Positions 56,888-64,000 of a stretch of DNA of 64,000 bases are shown here, piece after piece; the first letter of the stretch is position 1, and each line of letters begins with the position of its first letter. The notes under the pieces were generated by a model. It made no database searches. It was given only the letters and a program-made list of their open reading frames with translations, and was not told where the DNA came from. Position numbers and translations under genes: made by a program. The DNA comes from Neisseria bergeri (GTDB taxonomy: Bacteria; Pseudomonadota; Gammaproteobacteria; Burkholderiales; Neisseriaceae), in contig POWY01000001.1 of assembly GCA_003044455.1 (NCBI GenBank), forward strand, positions 372,001 through 436,000, read 5' to 3'.

Positions 56888-57391
56888 TTAATCAGTGTTA
56901 TCTGCAGACGCGTGAATCAGGTTTTGCGCCACACGGCGTACCCAGCCCTTGCCGAAAGAGGTGAACGTACCCAGCTTGGTATAAAAGACCAGACGCTCGG
57001 CGTTGAACCGCAATAAAAGGTCGTTTTCGGGGAGTGAATTGATGGCTTTGAGACTGATTTCGCCGATGATGCCGTCGTCCGGCACTCCTGCGGCGCGTTG
57101 GAGCATACGGGCGGCATTGCCGTAACCGTGGTTGACGCAGGCATCGAAGAATTGGAACGCGACCGCTTCCGGCATTTGGTCGGCGTGGTAACGCTGCCAA
57201 AACGCCTTTCGGTAAATGCCGATAGCCTGTTCACGCGTCATGGCACGCATGGAACCGTTAAAGCCGTTTGCCATTGCGGTACGCTTAGTGATGCCCCAAT
57301 TGGTTTCGCCGCCGGGGTCTTTGGGATGGTTGACGTAACCGCCCTCGTGGGAGAGGACGCGGTTGATGAATTGATTGAATTTGTCTGACAT
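56888..57391 (-). CDS. Phage endolysin, GH108 lysozyme (Mu gp22 type)
   Basis: 167 residues from the ATG at 57391. The N-terminal motif HEGGYVNHPKDPGGETNWGIT has catalytic Glu16; the C-terminal peptidoglycan-binding-3 part contains FDACVNHGYGNAARMLQRAAG. No signal peptide, so it needs a holin. First gene of the lysis cassette. Confidence 0.93.
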   Translation of the reverse strand: MSDKFNQFINRVLSHEGGYVNHPKDPGGETNWGITKRTAMANGFNGSMRAMTREQAIGIYRKAFWQRYHADQMPEAVAFQFFDACVNHGYGNAARMLQRAAGVPDDGIIGEISLKAINSLPENDLLLRFNAERLVFYTKLGTFTSFGKGWVRRVAQNLIHASADNTD

Positions 57392-57398
57392 GGAAAAT

Positions 57399-57428
57399 CC
57401 CCGTATTGAGGTTGAAATCAATACGGGG
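57399..57428 (-). terminator. Hairpin separating the 57485 gene from the lysis cassette
   Basis: CCCCGTATTGA and TCAATACGGGG form an 11-bp perfect stem over eight bases, followed on the minus strand by ATTTTCC. It would stop the repressor-side transcript before lysozyme. A DUS variant (57439-57450) is beside it. Confidence 0.7.
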
Positions 57429-57484
57429 ATTGTAGGGAAGGCCGTCTGAAGGGGCTTTTAATGGAGGTTAAAACCTAACGGAGG

Positions 57485-58072
57485 CTAAGGTGTAATACAC
57501 AGCTCAACTTCGGGATTGCATTTATCGCTTTTCATATATGCTTCATTTGAATCGTCCATTGCCTCAATCTGCATAGGCATATCCGATTTTGCCAACATGG
57601 AAACACTTTTTTGCTTACGATTGACCGTAATGAAATAATCCACTCCATTTTGATTATAAGTAGCTTGCATTTTTTTGACGGCAGTCTGAATAGCATCCAT
57701 AAATGCCAAACGGTCTATCTCGGAGTCCAACGCAATAGCTGTGTAATACATACTCACTAAGCAATTGTTGATTCTTTGGGTTTTAGCCAATGTATTACAA
57801 TTTATCCGGACGTTCTCAAAAATATCTCCTTCCTTGACCAGTTTTGCAGACAACGTAATGCCATTACCAAGGTCTTTTATTTGACGGGTCTTGCCTGCAA
57901 CAATTAAAATTCTTGGGAACAAATCCATCATTCCATTGTTCAATTCATTGAACCGTTCCGAAAATGTTTCAGGATGAGGACCAATCATCCCTCCTGTTTT
58001 CATCACTCCTCCCGCATTGACCAGATGTGCAGCAGCCAATAAGAAAATTCCAAGATATATTTTTGTTTTCAT
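57485..58072 (-). CDS. Secreted protein, function unknown, in prophage
   Basis: 195 residues from the ATG at 58072. Signal peptide MKTKIYLGIFLLAAAHLVNA. Mature part has four Cys (RINCNT, NNCLVS, SDKCNPEVELC) and mixed alpha/beta character (DAIQTAVKKMQATYNQ; VDYFITVNRKQKSVSM). Noticeably AT-rich against the phage late genes, as cargo genes often are. It lies 17 bases after the excalibur gene and in operon with the repressor. Not recognised. Confidence 0.75.
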   Translation of the reverse strand: MKTKIYLGIFLLAAAHLVNAGGVMKTGGMIGPHPETFSERFNELNNGMMDLFPRILIVAGKTRQIKDLGNGITLSAKLVKEGDIFENVRINCNTLAKTQRINNCLVSMYYTAIALDSEIDRLAFMDAIQTAVKKMQATYNQNGVDYFITVNRKQKSVSMLAKSDMPMQIEAMDDSNEAYMKSDKCNPEVELCITP

Positions 58073-58089
58073 TCTATTTCTTTCAGAAA

Positions 58090-58326
58090 TTATCTTTTCT
58101 TTTTCGGACAATTCTTGCCGTTTCCACCTGGGTTGCAGTCGCAAGCCTGACCGTCGCCATCCCTGTCCAAACTCTTCCAGCCGCTTAATCCTGCTTTTTT
58201 GCGGGCTTCATAAAATTTCTGCGCCGCCTGCTGCGTCGGAAAGTCTTTGCAGCTTTTCGCCAAGGCGGGCGTGGGTGAAGCAAACATCATAACAGACACC
58301 AGTAATGTCAAATAACCCTTTTTCAT
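58090..58326 (-). CDS. Exported excalibur calcium-binding domain protein
   Basis: 78 residues. Signal peptide MKKGYLTLLVSVMMFASPTP-ALA. The mature part is an excalibur domain: CKDFPTQQAAQKFYEARKKA and the DRDGDGQACDCNP calcium loop, then a basic tail GKNCPKKKR. The domain is usual in extracellular nucleases and surface proteins; alone its role is unknown. It starts nine bases after the repressor stop with AAGGAGAC. Confidence 0.88.
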   Translation of the reverse strand: MKKGYLTLLVSVMMFASPTPALAKSCKDFPTQQAAQKFYEARKKAGLSGWKSLDRDGDGQACDCNPGGNGKNCPKKKR

Positions 58327-58335
58327 TTTGTCTCC

Positions 58336-58983
58336 TTAATACAGGTTTTTCGAGACTTGAACCACCTGCCCGATGACCTGTATGTCGGGGTGGTCTGCCA
58401 GCATCAGCGGCATAGGCGGATAGGTCGTGTTGTCGGAAATCAAGAGCAGGTTGCCGTCAACTTGGCGTTGGATGCGTTTGACCCATAATACATCGCCACT
58501 GCGGATGACGTAGATATTGCCGTCGCGCGGGTTGGTTTTTGAGGTATCGACCAAGAGCGTGTCTTTGCTGCTGATGGTCGGCTCCATGCTGTCGCCTTTG
58601 GCAGTAACGATATTGAGGTCTTGCTCGTGCAGACCGCGTTGGCGTAGCCAGTCTTTACGGAACGCCAAATGGTTTGCCGGTTCGGTAACTCCATAGGCAG
58701 TTGTTCCATGACCTGCCGAAACTTCCACGTCGTACATCGGGATGTAGGCGTAATCATCTCGGTCATACTTCTCTACTCCGAGAAAATTTCCACTTTTTCC
58801 AATCAGCCAATTCGCATCAACCTGGAAAATTTCCACTATTGACTGAATCATTTTCAGAGGAGGACGTTGTTTTCCACGCAGAACATCTTTCAACCTGGTT
58901 GGTTTTTCTCCTATTCTTTCGGCAAATTCATCAATTGTAATCTTATTAAATTCAATAATTTGCCTAATTTTTTCCAAAACCAT
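58336..58983 (-). CDS. Prophage repressor, XRE HTH plus S24 peptidase
   Basis: 215 residues. HTH: IDEFAERIGEKPTRLKDVL; S24/LexA-like C-terminal domain with Ser132 (KGDSMEPTI) and Lys169 (VKRIQRQ). An Ala90-Gly91 pair (VEVSAGHGTT) sits where LexA and CI cleave. It plays the role of Mu c by position, divergent from ner, but Mu c itself is of a different type. Operator-like 12-mers lie upstream and inside the gene. Confidence 0.9.
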   Translation of the reverse strand: MVLEKIRQIIEFNKITIDEFAERIGEKPTRLKDVLRGKQRPPLKMIQSIVEIFQVDANWLIGKSGNFLGVEKYDRDDYAYIPMYDVEVSAGHGTTAYGVTEPANHLAFRKDWLRQRGLHEQDLNIVTAKGDSMEPTISSKDTLLVDTSKTNPRDGNIYVIRSGDVLWVKRIQRQVDGNLLLISDNTTYPPMPLMLADHPDIQVIGQVVQVSKNLY

Positions 58984-59124
58984 GCCAAAAAATCCTCAAA
59001 TAAGTGGAAATAAAACTTGAAATAGTGGGATATTTCCACTATTATTTATCCAACATTTAACCAAGATTGTTTAAATCTTTAAGCAATCACGATTCTAGCA
59101 CGAGAACGAAATAGGAGATATTCC
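58984..59124. promoter_or_regulatory. Divergent repressor/early operator region
   Basis: A 141-base AT-rich gap. AATAGTGG (59021-59028) and CCACTATT (59036-59043) form a palindrome; ATTTCCACT occurs at 59032-59040 and inverted at 59003-59011. These are probable repressor sites overlapping the two promoters. Promoter hexamers were not resolved. Confidence 0.7.
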
Positions 59125-59313
59125 GTGAAAGCAGAAAAAATTAAAGAAGGTTTCCGAGAGCGCGGCGAAACGATGAAAGATTGGTGCATTGCGCGTGGCT
59201 ATGATCCGACGTACGTGTCCCGCATTCTGAACGGAACCGTCAAGGCAAACCGTGGGAAGGCACACCGTATCGCACAGGAACTCGGTCTAAAAGCGAAACA
59301 GGAAGTGGCGTAG
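59125..59313 (+). CDS. Ner-like phage DNA-binding regulator
   Basis: 62 residues from a GTG at 59125 behind ATAGGAG. MKDWCIARGYDPTYVSRILNGT is a helix-turn-helix; the whole looks like a Cro/Ner protein. First early gene, where Mu ner lies. Probably turns down both early and repressor transcription. Confidence 0.78.
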   Translation: MKAEKIKEGFRERGETMKDWCIARGYDPTYVSRILNGTVKANRGKAHRIAQELGLKAKQEVA

Positions 59314-59321
59314 GAGTAAAT

Positions 59322-59612
59322 ATGGCAGAAAGTAAAAGGGTACAACGGCTATTGAGGGTCTTTATCGCGCTTGACGAGCATCCGATTATCGGTCTGAGCA
59401 ATAAGGATTTATCGGTCGGACTGGGGCTGACGCCATCACAAGTCAGCAGGGATATTGATGATTTGGTTGCATCGGGATTGGTCATCAAACTTGAAAACGG
59501 CAACTACGCCTACGGCATCAAAACCCTGCAAATCGCCGAGCGGTTCAGGCAGCAGCATGAACGGCTGCAAAGCAAGATTGCCGAAATAGGCAAGCGGGTA
59601 AATGTAGATTAA
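59322..59612 (+). CDS. IclR-type winged-helix phage protein
   Basis: 96 residues. RLLRVFIALDEHPIIGLSNKDLSVGLGLTPSQVSRDIDDL is split here as an IclR-like wHTH (first 55 residues), followed by a short helical tail. Eight bases after ner. Target unknown. Confidence 0.75.
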   Translation: MAESKRVQRLLRVFIALDEHPIIGLSNKDLSVGLGLTPSQVSRDIDDLVASGLVIKLENGNYAYGIKTLQIAERFRQQHERLQSKIAEIGKRVNVD

Positions 59613-59656
59613 CGGATTTTGAAATGTGCCGACGTCGGCACATTTGGAGAAACAAA

Positions 59657-60532
59657 ATGAGCAATGAAGTTGAAGTAATGGATGCGGTTGCAGTGCAAAA
59701 CTACCAAGCCGCGCACAGCGTGATGGTAATGGAGCAATGGGGTAACGGCGAAACCTATGACGAACCCACTTGGATTGAGCGCGGACGCCAAGCTGTACGG
59801 CAGACGATGGAAGGTATGTTTGAGTTGGGACGAGCTTTAATCATCTTAAAAGAACATACTGACCACGGACGGTTTGAACAAATTGCAAAAAATCAATTCG
59901 GATTAGGCAGGAGTGAGACAGCACGATTAATGCGGGCAACACAACGCTTCGCCACACCGCAAATGCAGAAAGCACAATCCAAGCTGATGGATTTGGGCAA
60001 ATCCAAGCTACTGGAATTATTGGTAGAAGATGACGTTACTTTGGTGGAACTGACCGAAGGCGGCGACATTAACGGACATACGTTGGATGACGTAGACCGC
60101 ATGACTGTGAAAGAGCTGCGCGTCGCCCTGCGCGAAAGCCGTGAAAACCTCGCCGCCAAAGACGAAGTGATGAAAATCAAAACAGCCAAAATTGATGAGC
60201 TGGCCGAGAAGCTGGCTAAGAAGCAAACCGTTGTAAGAGAGCCGAAGGCGGAAGACGTAGGCAGCGAGTTGGCGATGCAGTTAACAAGCCTTGAGGTCGG
60301 TATCCGCAGTCAAGTGAGCCGTCTGAAAGATTTGTTCGACCAACTTAATGCGCACAGTGAGGCACACGGGATCAGCCATCAGGCAAAGATGGTCGGCACG
60401 CTCAATCAAATTATTTTGGACTGCGAGCAACTGCGCGAAAGCTATGCCCTGCCGACCGAAGCACCGACAGACAATGTGCCGGAATGGTTGGGCGGTGAAA
60501 CGGGAGAAGGCGATGAATCCGGCAATGATTGA
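59657..60532 (+). CDS. DUF3102-like phage protein
   Basis: 291 residues from the ATG at 59657 (TTTGGAG). The N-terminal half resembles DUF3102 (FELGRALIILKEHTDHGRFEQIAKNQFGLGRSETARLMRAT), a ParB-like/HTH group; the C-terminal half is coiled coil (RESRENLAAKDEVMKIKTAKIDELAEKLAK). Ends overlapping the transposase start by 20 bases. Confidence 0.72.
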   Translation: MSNEVEVMDAVAVQNYQAAHSVMVMEQWGNGETYDEPTWIERGRQAVRQTMEGMFELGRALIILKEHTDHGRFEQIAKNQFGLGRSETARLMRATQRFATPQMQKAQSKLMDLGKSKLLELLVEDDVTLVELTEGGDINGHTLDDVDRMTVKELRVALRESRENLAAKDEVMKIKTAKIDELAEKLAKKQTVVREPKAEDVGSELAMQLTSLEVGIRSQVSRLKDLFDQLNAHSEAHGISHQAKMVGTLNQIILDCEQLRESYALPTEAPTDNVPEWLGGETGEGDESGND

Positions 60533-62291
60533 GCGTCTTAAGGCAGTCGAGAATCAGGCGGAAGCAATGGGACGCGGCGCACGCTCTGCATATCTTAAGC
60601 AGCAGGCGCAGGAATTGGGCATCAGCCTTGCCACGCTATACCGCAAGCTGGAGGCGGTCAGCGTCAAGCCGACGCGCAAACGGCGCAGCGATGCGGGCAA
60701 GACGGAGCTTAAACCGGAAGAAGCCAAATTGATTTCGGCAGTTTTGGTGGAGGCGATGAGGCGCAACGGCAAGCGGTTGATGTCGGTGCGGCAGGCGGTG
60801 GAAATGCTGCGCGCCAACGGGAAAATCGAGGCGGCGCGGATTGATGGGGAAACCGGGGAAGTCATCCCCCTTTCTGAAAACACCATTACCCGGGCTTTAC
60901 GGGAATACAAGCTGCATCCCGACCAGCTTTTGCAGCCCGAACCCGTCAGCCGCATGAAATCGGAACACCCGAACCATTGTTGGCAAATCGACCCGAGTTT
61001 GTGCGTTTTGTATTACCTGCCGCGTCAGGGCAAGGATACGGGGCTGCGGGTGATGAAGGAAGAGGAGTTTTATAAAAACAAGCCGAAAAACGTCGTCAAA
61101 ATCGAAAACGACCGCGTTTGGCGGTACACGGGGACAGACCATGCCTCCGGTACGATTTCGGTGCGTTATTACTTCGGCGGCGAAACCAGCGCGAACCTCT
61201 GTGATTTTTTCATCTACATGATGCAGGCGAAAAAAGATATTGGAAAAGACCCGTTTCGCGGCGTACCGCGCATGGTCATGCTTGACCCAGGCAGTGCGAA
61301 TACTTCGGCGGCGTTTAAAAATTTGTGCAAGTCCTTGGATGTGCATGTGCAAATCAACAAGCCGGGCAATCCGCGTGCCAAAGGGCAAGTGGAAAAAGCC
61401 AACGATATTGTGGAAACGGCATTTGAGAGCGGATTGCGCTTTACCGAGGTACACGACATCGACCGGCTCAATGCTTTATCGGAACGCTGGATGCGTTACT
61501 ACAACGGTACGCAAAAACACAGCCGCCACGGCATGACCCGCTATCAGGCGTGGAACAAAATCAAACCCGGGCAGCTCATCCTGCCGCCGCCTGCGGAATA
61601 TTGCCGAGAGCTTGCCGTCAGCGCGCCGAAAGAGGCGAAAGTCTCGGCGGATTTGGAAATCCGCTTCGGCGGACGGGTATATAGCGTGAAAGGCATTCAG
61701 GGGATTTTGGTCGGTCAGAAGGTTTTGGTCGGTAAGAATCCTTGGGAGGTAAACGGGGCGCGGGTCGCCACTTATGACGAAGATGGTAATGAGGTTTGGG
61801 TATCCGTACCCGAAGTGGTGTTTGACGAGATGGGCTTCCGCTCCGATGCGGCAGTCATCGGGGCGGAATACAAAGCTCCTGCCGATACGGACGCGCAGCA
61901 GCATCGCAAAGAGTTGGACAAGCTGGCGATGGGTGCGGAAACGCTGGAGGCGGCAGCCGCCAAACGCAAAGGCAAGGCAGTCCCATTCGGCGGCGAAATC
62001 GACCCGTACAAGCATCAGGAAGATACGCTTGCCGCGCGAAATACGCTCTTTATGCCCAAACAGGGACAGCAGATGGCGTACAACCGGATGGAGGTTTCGG
62101 AGCAGGTATTGAGCAAGGTCGAAATCGCCAAACGCTTAAAACCCCGCGTCGAGGCAGACGGCGGCGACTGGAAACAGGCAGTGTCGGTCATCCTCAAATA
62201 CTACCCGGAAGGTGTGACCGAGGGCAGGCTGGAAGAGGCGTTTGAACGTATCCGGACAAGATGCCGTCTGAAACTTTTGAAAACCGGTTAG
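60513..62291 (+). CDS. Mu-type transposase (MuA homologue)
   Basis: 592 residues from the ATG at 60513. N-terminal DNA-binding HTH region, then the DDE core: Asp160 (WQIDPS), Asp258 (MLDPGSAN), Glu294 (GQVEKAND), a D-D-35-E spacing. A beta-barrel (Mu-type C-terminal) follows (EIRFGGRVYSVKGI). All three catalytic residues are present. A DUS is in frame at 62261 near the end. Confidence 0.93.
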   Translation: MNPAMIERLKAVENQAEAMGRGARSAYLKQQAQELGISLATLYRKLEAVSVKPTRKRRSDAGKTELKPEEAKLISAVLVEAMRRNGKRLMSVRQAVEMLRANGKIEAARIDGETGEVIPLSENTITRALREYKLHPDQLLQPEPVSRMKSEHPNHCWQIDPSLCVLYYLPRQGKDTGLRVMKEEEFYKNKPKNVVKIENDRVWRYTGTDHASGTISVRYYFGGETSANLCDFFIYMMQAKKDIGKDPFRGVPRMVMLDPGSANTSAAFKNLCKSLDVHVQINKPGNPRAKGQVEKANDIVETAFESGLRFTEVHDIDRLNALSERWMRYYNGTQKHSRHGMTRYQAWNKIKPGQLILPPPAEYCRELAVSAPKEAKVSADLEIRFGGRVYSVKGIQGILVGQKVLVGKNPWEVNGARVATYDEDGNEVWVSVPEVVFDEMGFRSDAAVIGAEYKAPADTDAQQHRKELDKLAMGAETLEAAAAKRKGKAVPFGGEIDPYKHQEDTLAARNTLFMPKQGQQMAYNRMEVSEQVLSKVEIAKRLKPRVEADGGDWKQAVSVILKYYPEGVTEGRLEEAFERIRTRCRLKLLKTG

Positions 62292-62315
62292 GTTTCAACC
62301 GAAAAGGAAAACACG

Positions 62316-63461
62316 ATGAAACAGAGTTTTCAGAAAATCGGCAAATCCTATGCGGCGGCGGCAGCCGAAATCGGATGCAGCAAACCGATGCTGGTGGCGG
62401 TGGTCAATCACGGGCAATGGCCGAAAAAAAACGCAGCCGAGCTGCGAAGGAAATTGAAACAATTTTTTGAAACGAATGGTGCGGAAATCCCGGCGTGCCT
62501 GAGAAACGAACCGGAAGCCGCACCTGCCCAAGCAACTTACGAAGACAAGGACAACGAGATGTTACTACGAAAAGCAACTTTAAACCAAGCGGCAAAACAA
62601 CATTTTAGCTTATTCCGCGACCCGTTTAACGACGAAATCCAGTCTGCGGATGATGTGTATATGACGCCGGATGTGCGTTATGTGCGTGAGGCAATGTTTC
62701 AGACGGCCTGCCACGGCGGTTTTGTGGCGGTGGTCGGCGAAAGCGGTGCGGGTAAATCAACATTGCGAGAAGACCTGCAAGACCGTATCAACCGCGAAGG
62801 TCGACAAATCATCCTGATCGAGCCTTATGTCTTGGCGATGGAAGACAACGACCAAAAAGGCAAAACGCTTAAGGCGGTACATATTGCCGAGGCCATTTTG
62901 GAGGCAGTGTCGCCCGGGAGCGGCCCGAAACGCAGCCCGGAAGCACGTTTCCGCCAAATCCACCGCGCTTTGTCGGAAAGCGCGAAAGCCGGCAACAAAC
63001 ACCTGCTTCTGATTGAGGAAGCGCACGGCCTGCCGCTGCCGACCCTGAAACACCTGAAACGCTTTTTTGAGCTGAAGAACGGTTTTGAACGACTGCTCGG
63101 CATCGTCTTAATCGGACAGACGGAGTTGGCGCAAAAGCTCAGCGAAAACAATCCTGCGGTGCGCGAGGTGGTGCAACGCTGCGAAGTGGTTACGCTTTTG
63201 CCGCTGACCGACGGCAAGCTCGAAGGCTATCTCAAGCACAAATTTGCCCGCGTCAATGCGGATATGGCGAAGATTTTAGATCAGAGCGCGATTGATGCGG
63301 TTGCCGAGCGTCTGACAGTCAAAAGCCGCACGAGCAAGGGATTGGAAACCAACAGCCTGCTCTATCCACTGGCGGTCAACAACTTGGTGGCGGCAGCGAT
63401 GAATCAAGCGGCGGAGCTTGGTTTTGAGATCGTTGACGGCGATGTGGTACGGGGGGTGTGA
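62316..63461 (+). CDS. MuB-type AAA ATPase, transposition target-selection protein
   Basis: 381 residues. An N-terminal HTH (SYAAAAAEIGCSKPMLVAVV) is followed by an AAA module with Walker A GESGAGKST (141-149) and Walker B LLLIEEAHG, then a C-terminal helical domain. It should bind target DNA and activate MuA. A DUS variant (AGGCCGTCTGAA) is at 62698. Confidence 0.9.
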   Translation: MKQSFQKIGKSYAAAAAEIGCSKPMLVAVVNHGQWPKKNAAELRRKLKQFFETNGAEIPACLRNEPEAAPAQATYEDKDNEMLLRKATLNQAAKQHFSLFRDPFNDEIQSADDVYMTPDVRYVREAMFQTACHGGFVAVVGESGAGKSTLREDLQDRINREGRQIILIEPYVLAMEDNDQKGKTLKAVHIAEAILEAVSPGSGPKRSPEARFRQIHRALSESAKAGNKHLLLIEEAHGLPLPTLKHLKRFFELKNGFERLLGIVLIGQTELAQKLSENNPAVREVVQRCEVVTLLPLTDGKLEGYLKHKFARVNADMAKILDQSAIDAVAERLTVKSRTSKGLETNSLLYPLAVNNLVAAAMNQAAELGFEIVDGDVVRGV

Positions 63462-63462
63462 G

Positions 63463-63603
63463 ATGCAAAGAAACAAAATCGGACCGGCTGTCGTCATCGT
63501 ATTGCTCTCCATCGTCATTACGGTACAGGCGGTGATGGCGGAACCCTGCCGACAGCATCCGCCCGTGCAGATAAACGAATACGACAAGGGACAGTACCGA
63601 TGA
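63463..63603 (+). CDS. 46-residue exported or membrane phage protein
   Basis: ATG at 63463, one base after the MuB stop. MQRNKIGPAVVIVLLSIVIT is a membrane helix or signal; AVMAEPCRQH could be a cleavage site. Not recognised. Accepted on coupling and hydrophobic pattern. Confidence 0.55.
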   Translation: MQRNKIGPAVVIVLLSIVITVQAVMAEPCRQHPPVQINEYDKGQYR

Positions 63604-63708
63604 AAACCGTTTGTCCGATTTGGGTTTGAAAAATACAAGTCCTTGATACGGCTATATATTTTTTACCCTTTGATTTTAATAATTGTTTGATTTATAAGGA
63701 AATGCGAA

Positions 63709-63978
63709 ATGCAAGTTTTAAAAAGGCACGCGCTGCCGGACTGGTGCGGTGCGGCGTTTTGGCGGTGGGTTCCGGTGGGGCTGCTGACAGGCATCTGGTG
63801 GGTAGTCGCGGTGTTGGCACTGCATACCTGCGCGCCCGAGCCTGCGCTCAAAGCGGCGGAGCCGTCCAAGATGGAGGCAATGCGGCGCGCGGCGGACGAG
63901 GAGTCGGCACGGCTTGAAGGCATATATGAACGCATGAGTGACGAGGAGCAGATGCGGGGGGTGGTGTATGAACCGTAA
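63709..63978 (+). CDS. Phage membrane protein, function unknown
   Basis: 89 residues from the ATG at 63709 (AAGGAAATGCGAA). One helix (PVGLLTGIWWVVAVLALHTC) and a charged C-terminal helix (MEAMRRAADEESARLEGIYE). No family known to me. The 63604-63708 gap is AT-rich and could hold a promoter. Confidence 0.65.
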   Translation: MQVLKRHALPDWCGAAFWRWVPVGLLTGIWWVVAVLALHTCAPEPALKAAEPSKMEAMRRAADEESARLEGIYERMSDEEQMRGVVYEP

Positions 63979-64000
63979 ACGACCCCCGAAACGGATACGC
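63968..64000 (+). CDS. Start of the next phage gene (cut by window end)
   Basis: ATG at 63968, overlapping the previous gene by 11 bases. It reads MNRKRPPKRIR and runs off the window. Basic N-terminus only; product not assignable. Confidence 0.35.
   Translation, partial: MNRKRPPKRIR

Larger units (their letters stand above)
49940..64000. mobile_element. Mu-like prophage, partial and rearranged
   Basis: It contains homologues of Mu c, ner, A, B, lysozyme, Rz/Rz1, gp25-gp29, F and G. The early genes read right; repressor and late genes read left. The left edge falls between the glycosyltransferase start (49827) and the terminator at 49948; the exact end was not found. The right end is outside the window. 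Confidence 0.9.

Noticed and set aside
63600-63629. Nine-codon frame after the 46-residue phage gene
   Set aside because: Too short and without support beyond an ATGA overlap.

Overview
The window is a Neisseria chromosome segment, most like the N. meningitidis / N. lactamica / N. gonorrhoeae group. The 12-bp DNA uptake sequence ATGCCGTCTGAA (DUS) occurs dozens of times, often as inverted pairs just after genes. There are also dRS3 repeats (ATTCCC-N8-GGGAAT) and one Correia repeat enclosed element. NorM and PurA closely match the meningococcal and gonococcal proteins as I remember them. No tRNA, rRNA or CRISPR array was seen.

Positions 1 to about 49,830 are conserved housekeeping chromosome. 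In order it carries: the radA end; a DUF302 protein and a rhodanese; recB; a DyP-type peroxidase; a polar amino-acid ABC importer (lipoprotein, permease, ATPase); pgm; ppiB; a DASS transporter; vanZ-like; pth; rnfH-ratA; ftsH-rlmE; yhbY; hemB; a Cys/Met PLP enzyme; folE2; a nitroreductase; a pseudouridine synthase, nadK, an SCP2 protein, an SDR protein, a TetR regulator and murB; norM; hisZ; purA; htpX; adk; pyrF; an AT-rich DUF2185 orphan; hldA-hldD (LPS heptose); clpA-clpS; a cold-shock gene; pmbA; darP; a lipoprotein; recJ; pcnB; a small periplasmic protein; phoH; and a GT4 glycosyltransferase.

From about 49,940 to the window end lies part of a Mu-like prophage. Its right side reads rightward as the early region: a Ner-like regulator, an HTH protein, a DUF3102 protein, a DD35E MuA-type transposase, a MuB-type ATPase and small membrane proteins. 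An XRE-S24 repressor is divergent from these. To its left, in the same orientation as the repressor, lie two secreted-protein genes, then lysis genes (GH108 lysozyme, DUF2644-like protein, Rz/Rz1), a DksA-type zinc finger and packaging/head genes (gp25, 26, 27, terminase, portal, F, G). Head protease, major capsid and tail genes do not follow; the chromosome resumes directly after G. In phage Mu the late genes lie beyond the early region and on the same strand, so this prophage looks rearranged and left-truncated.

The most notable observations are: a possible programmed -1 frameshift (A AAA AAG) joining two phage ORFs; a likely repressor plus secreted-protein lysogenic operon; repeated operator-like 12-mers that reach into the repressor gene; and a pair of diverged, structured elements facing each other around pcnB.
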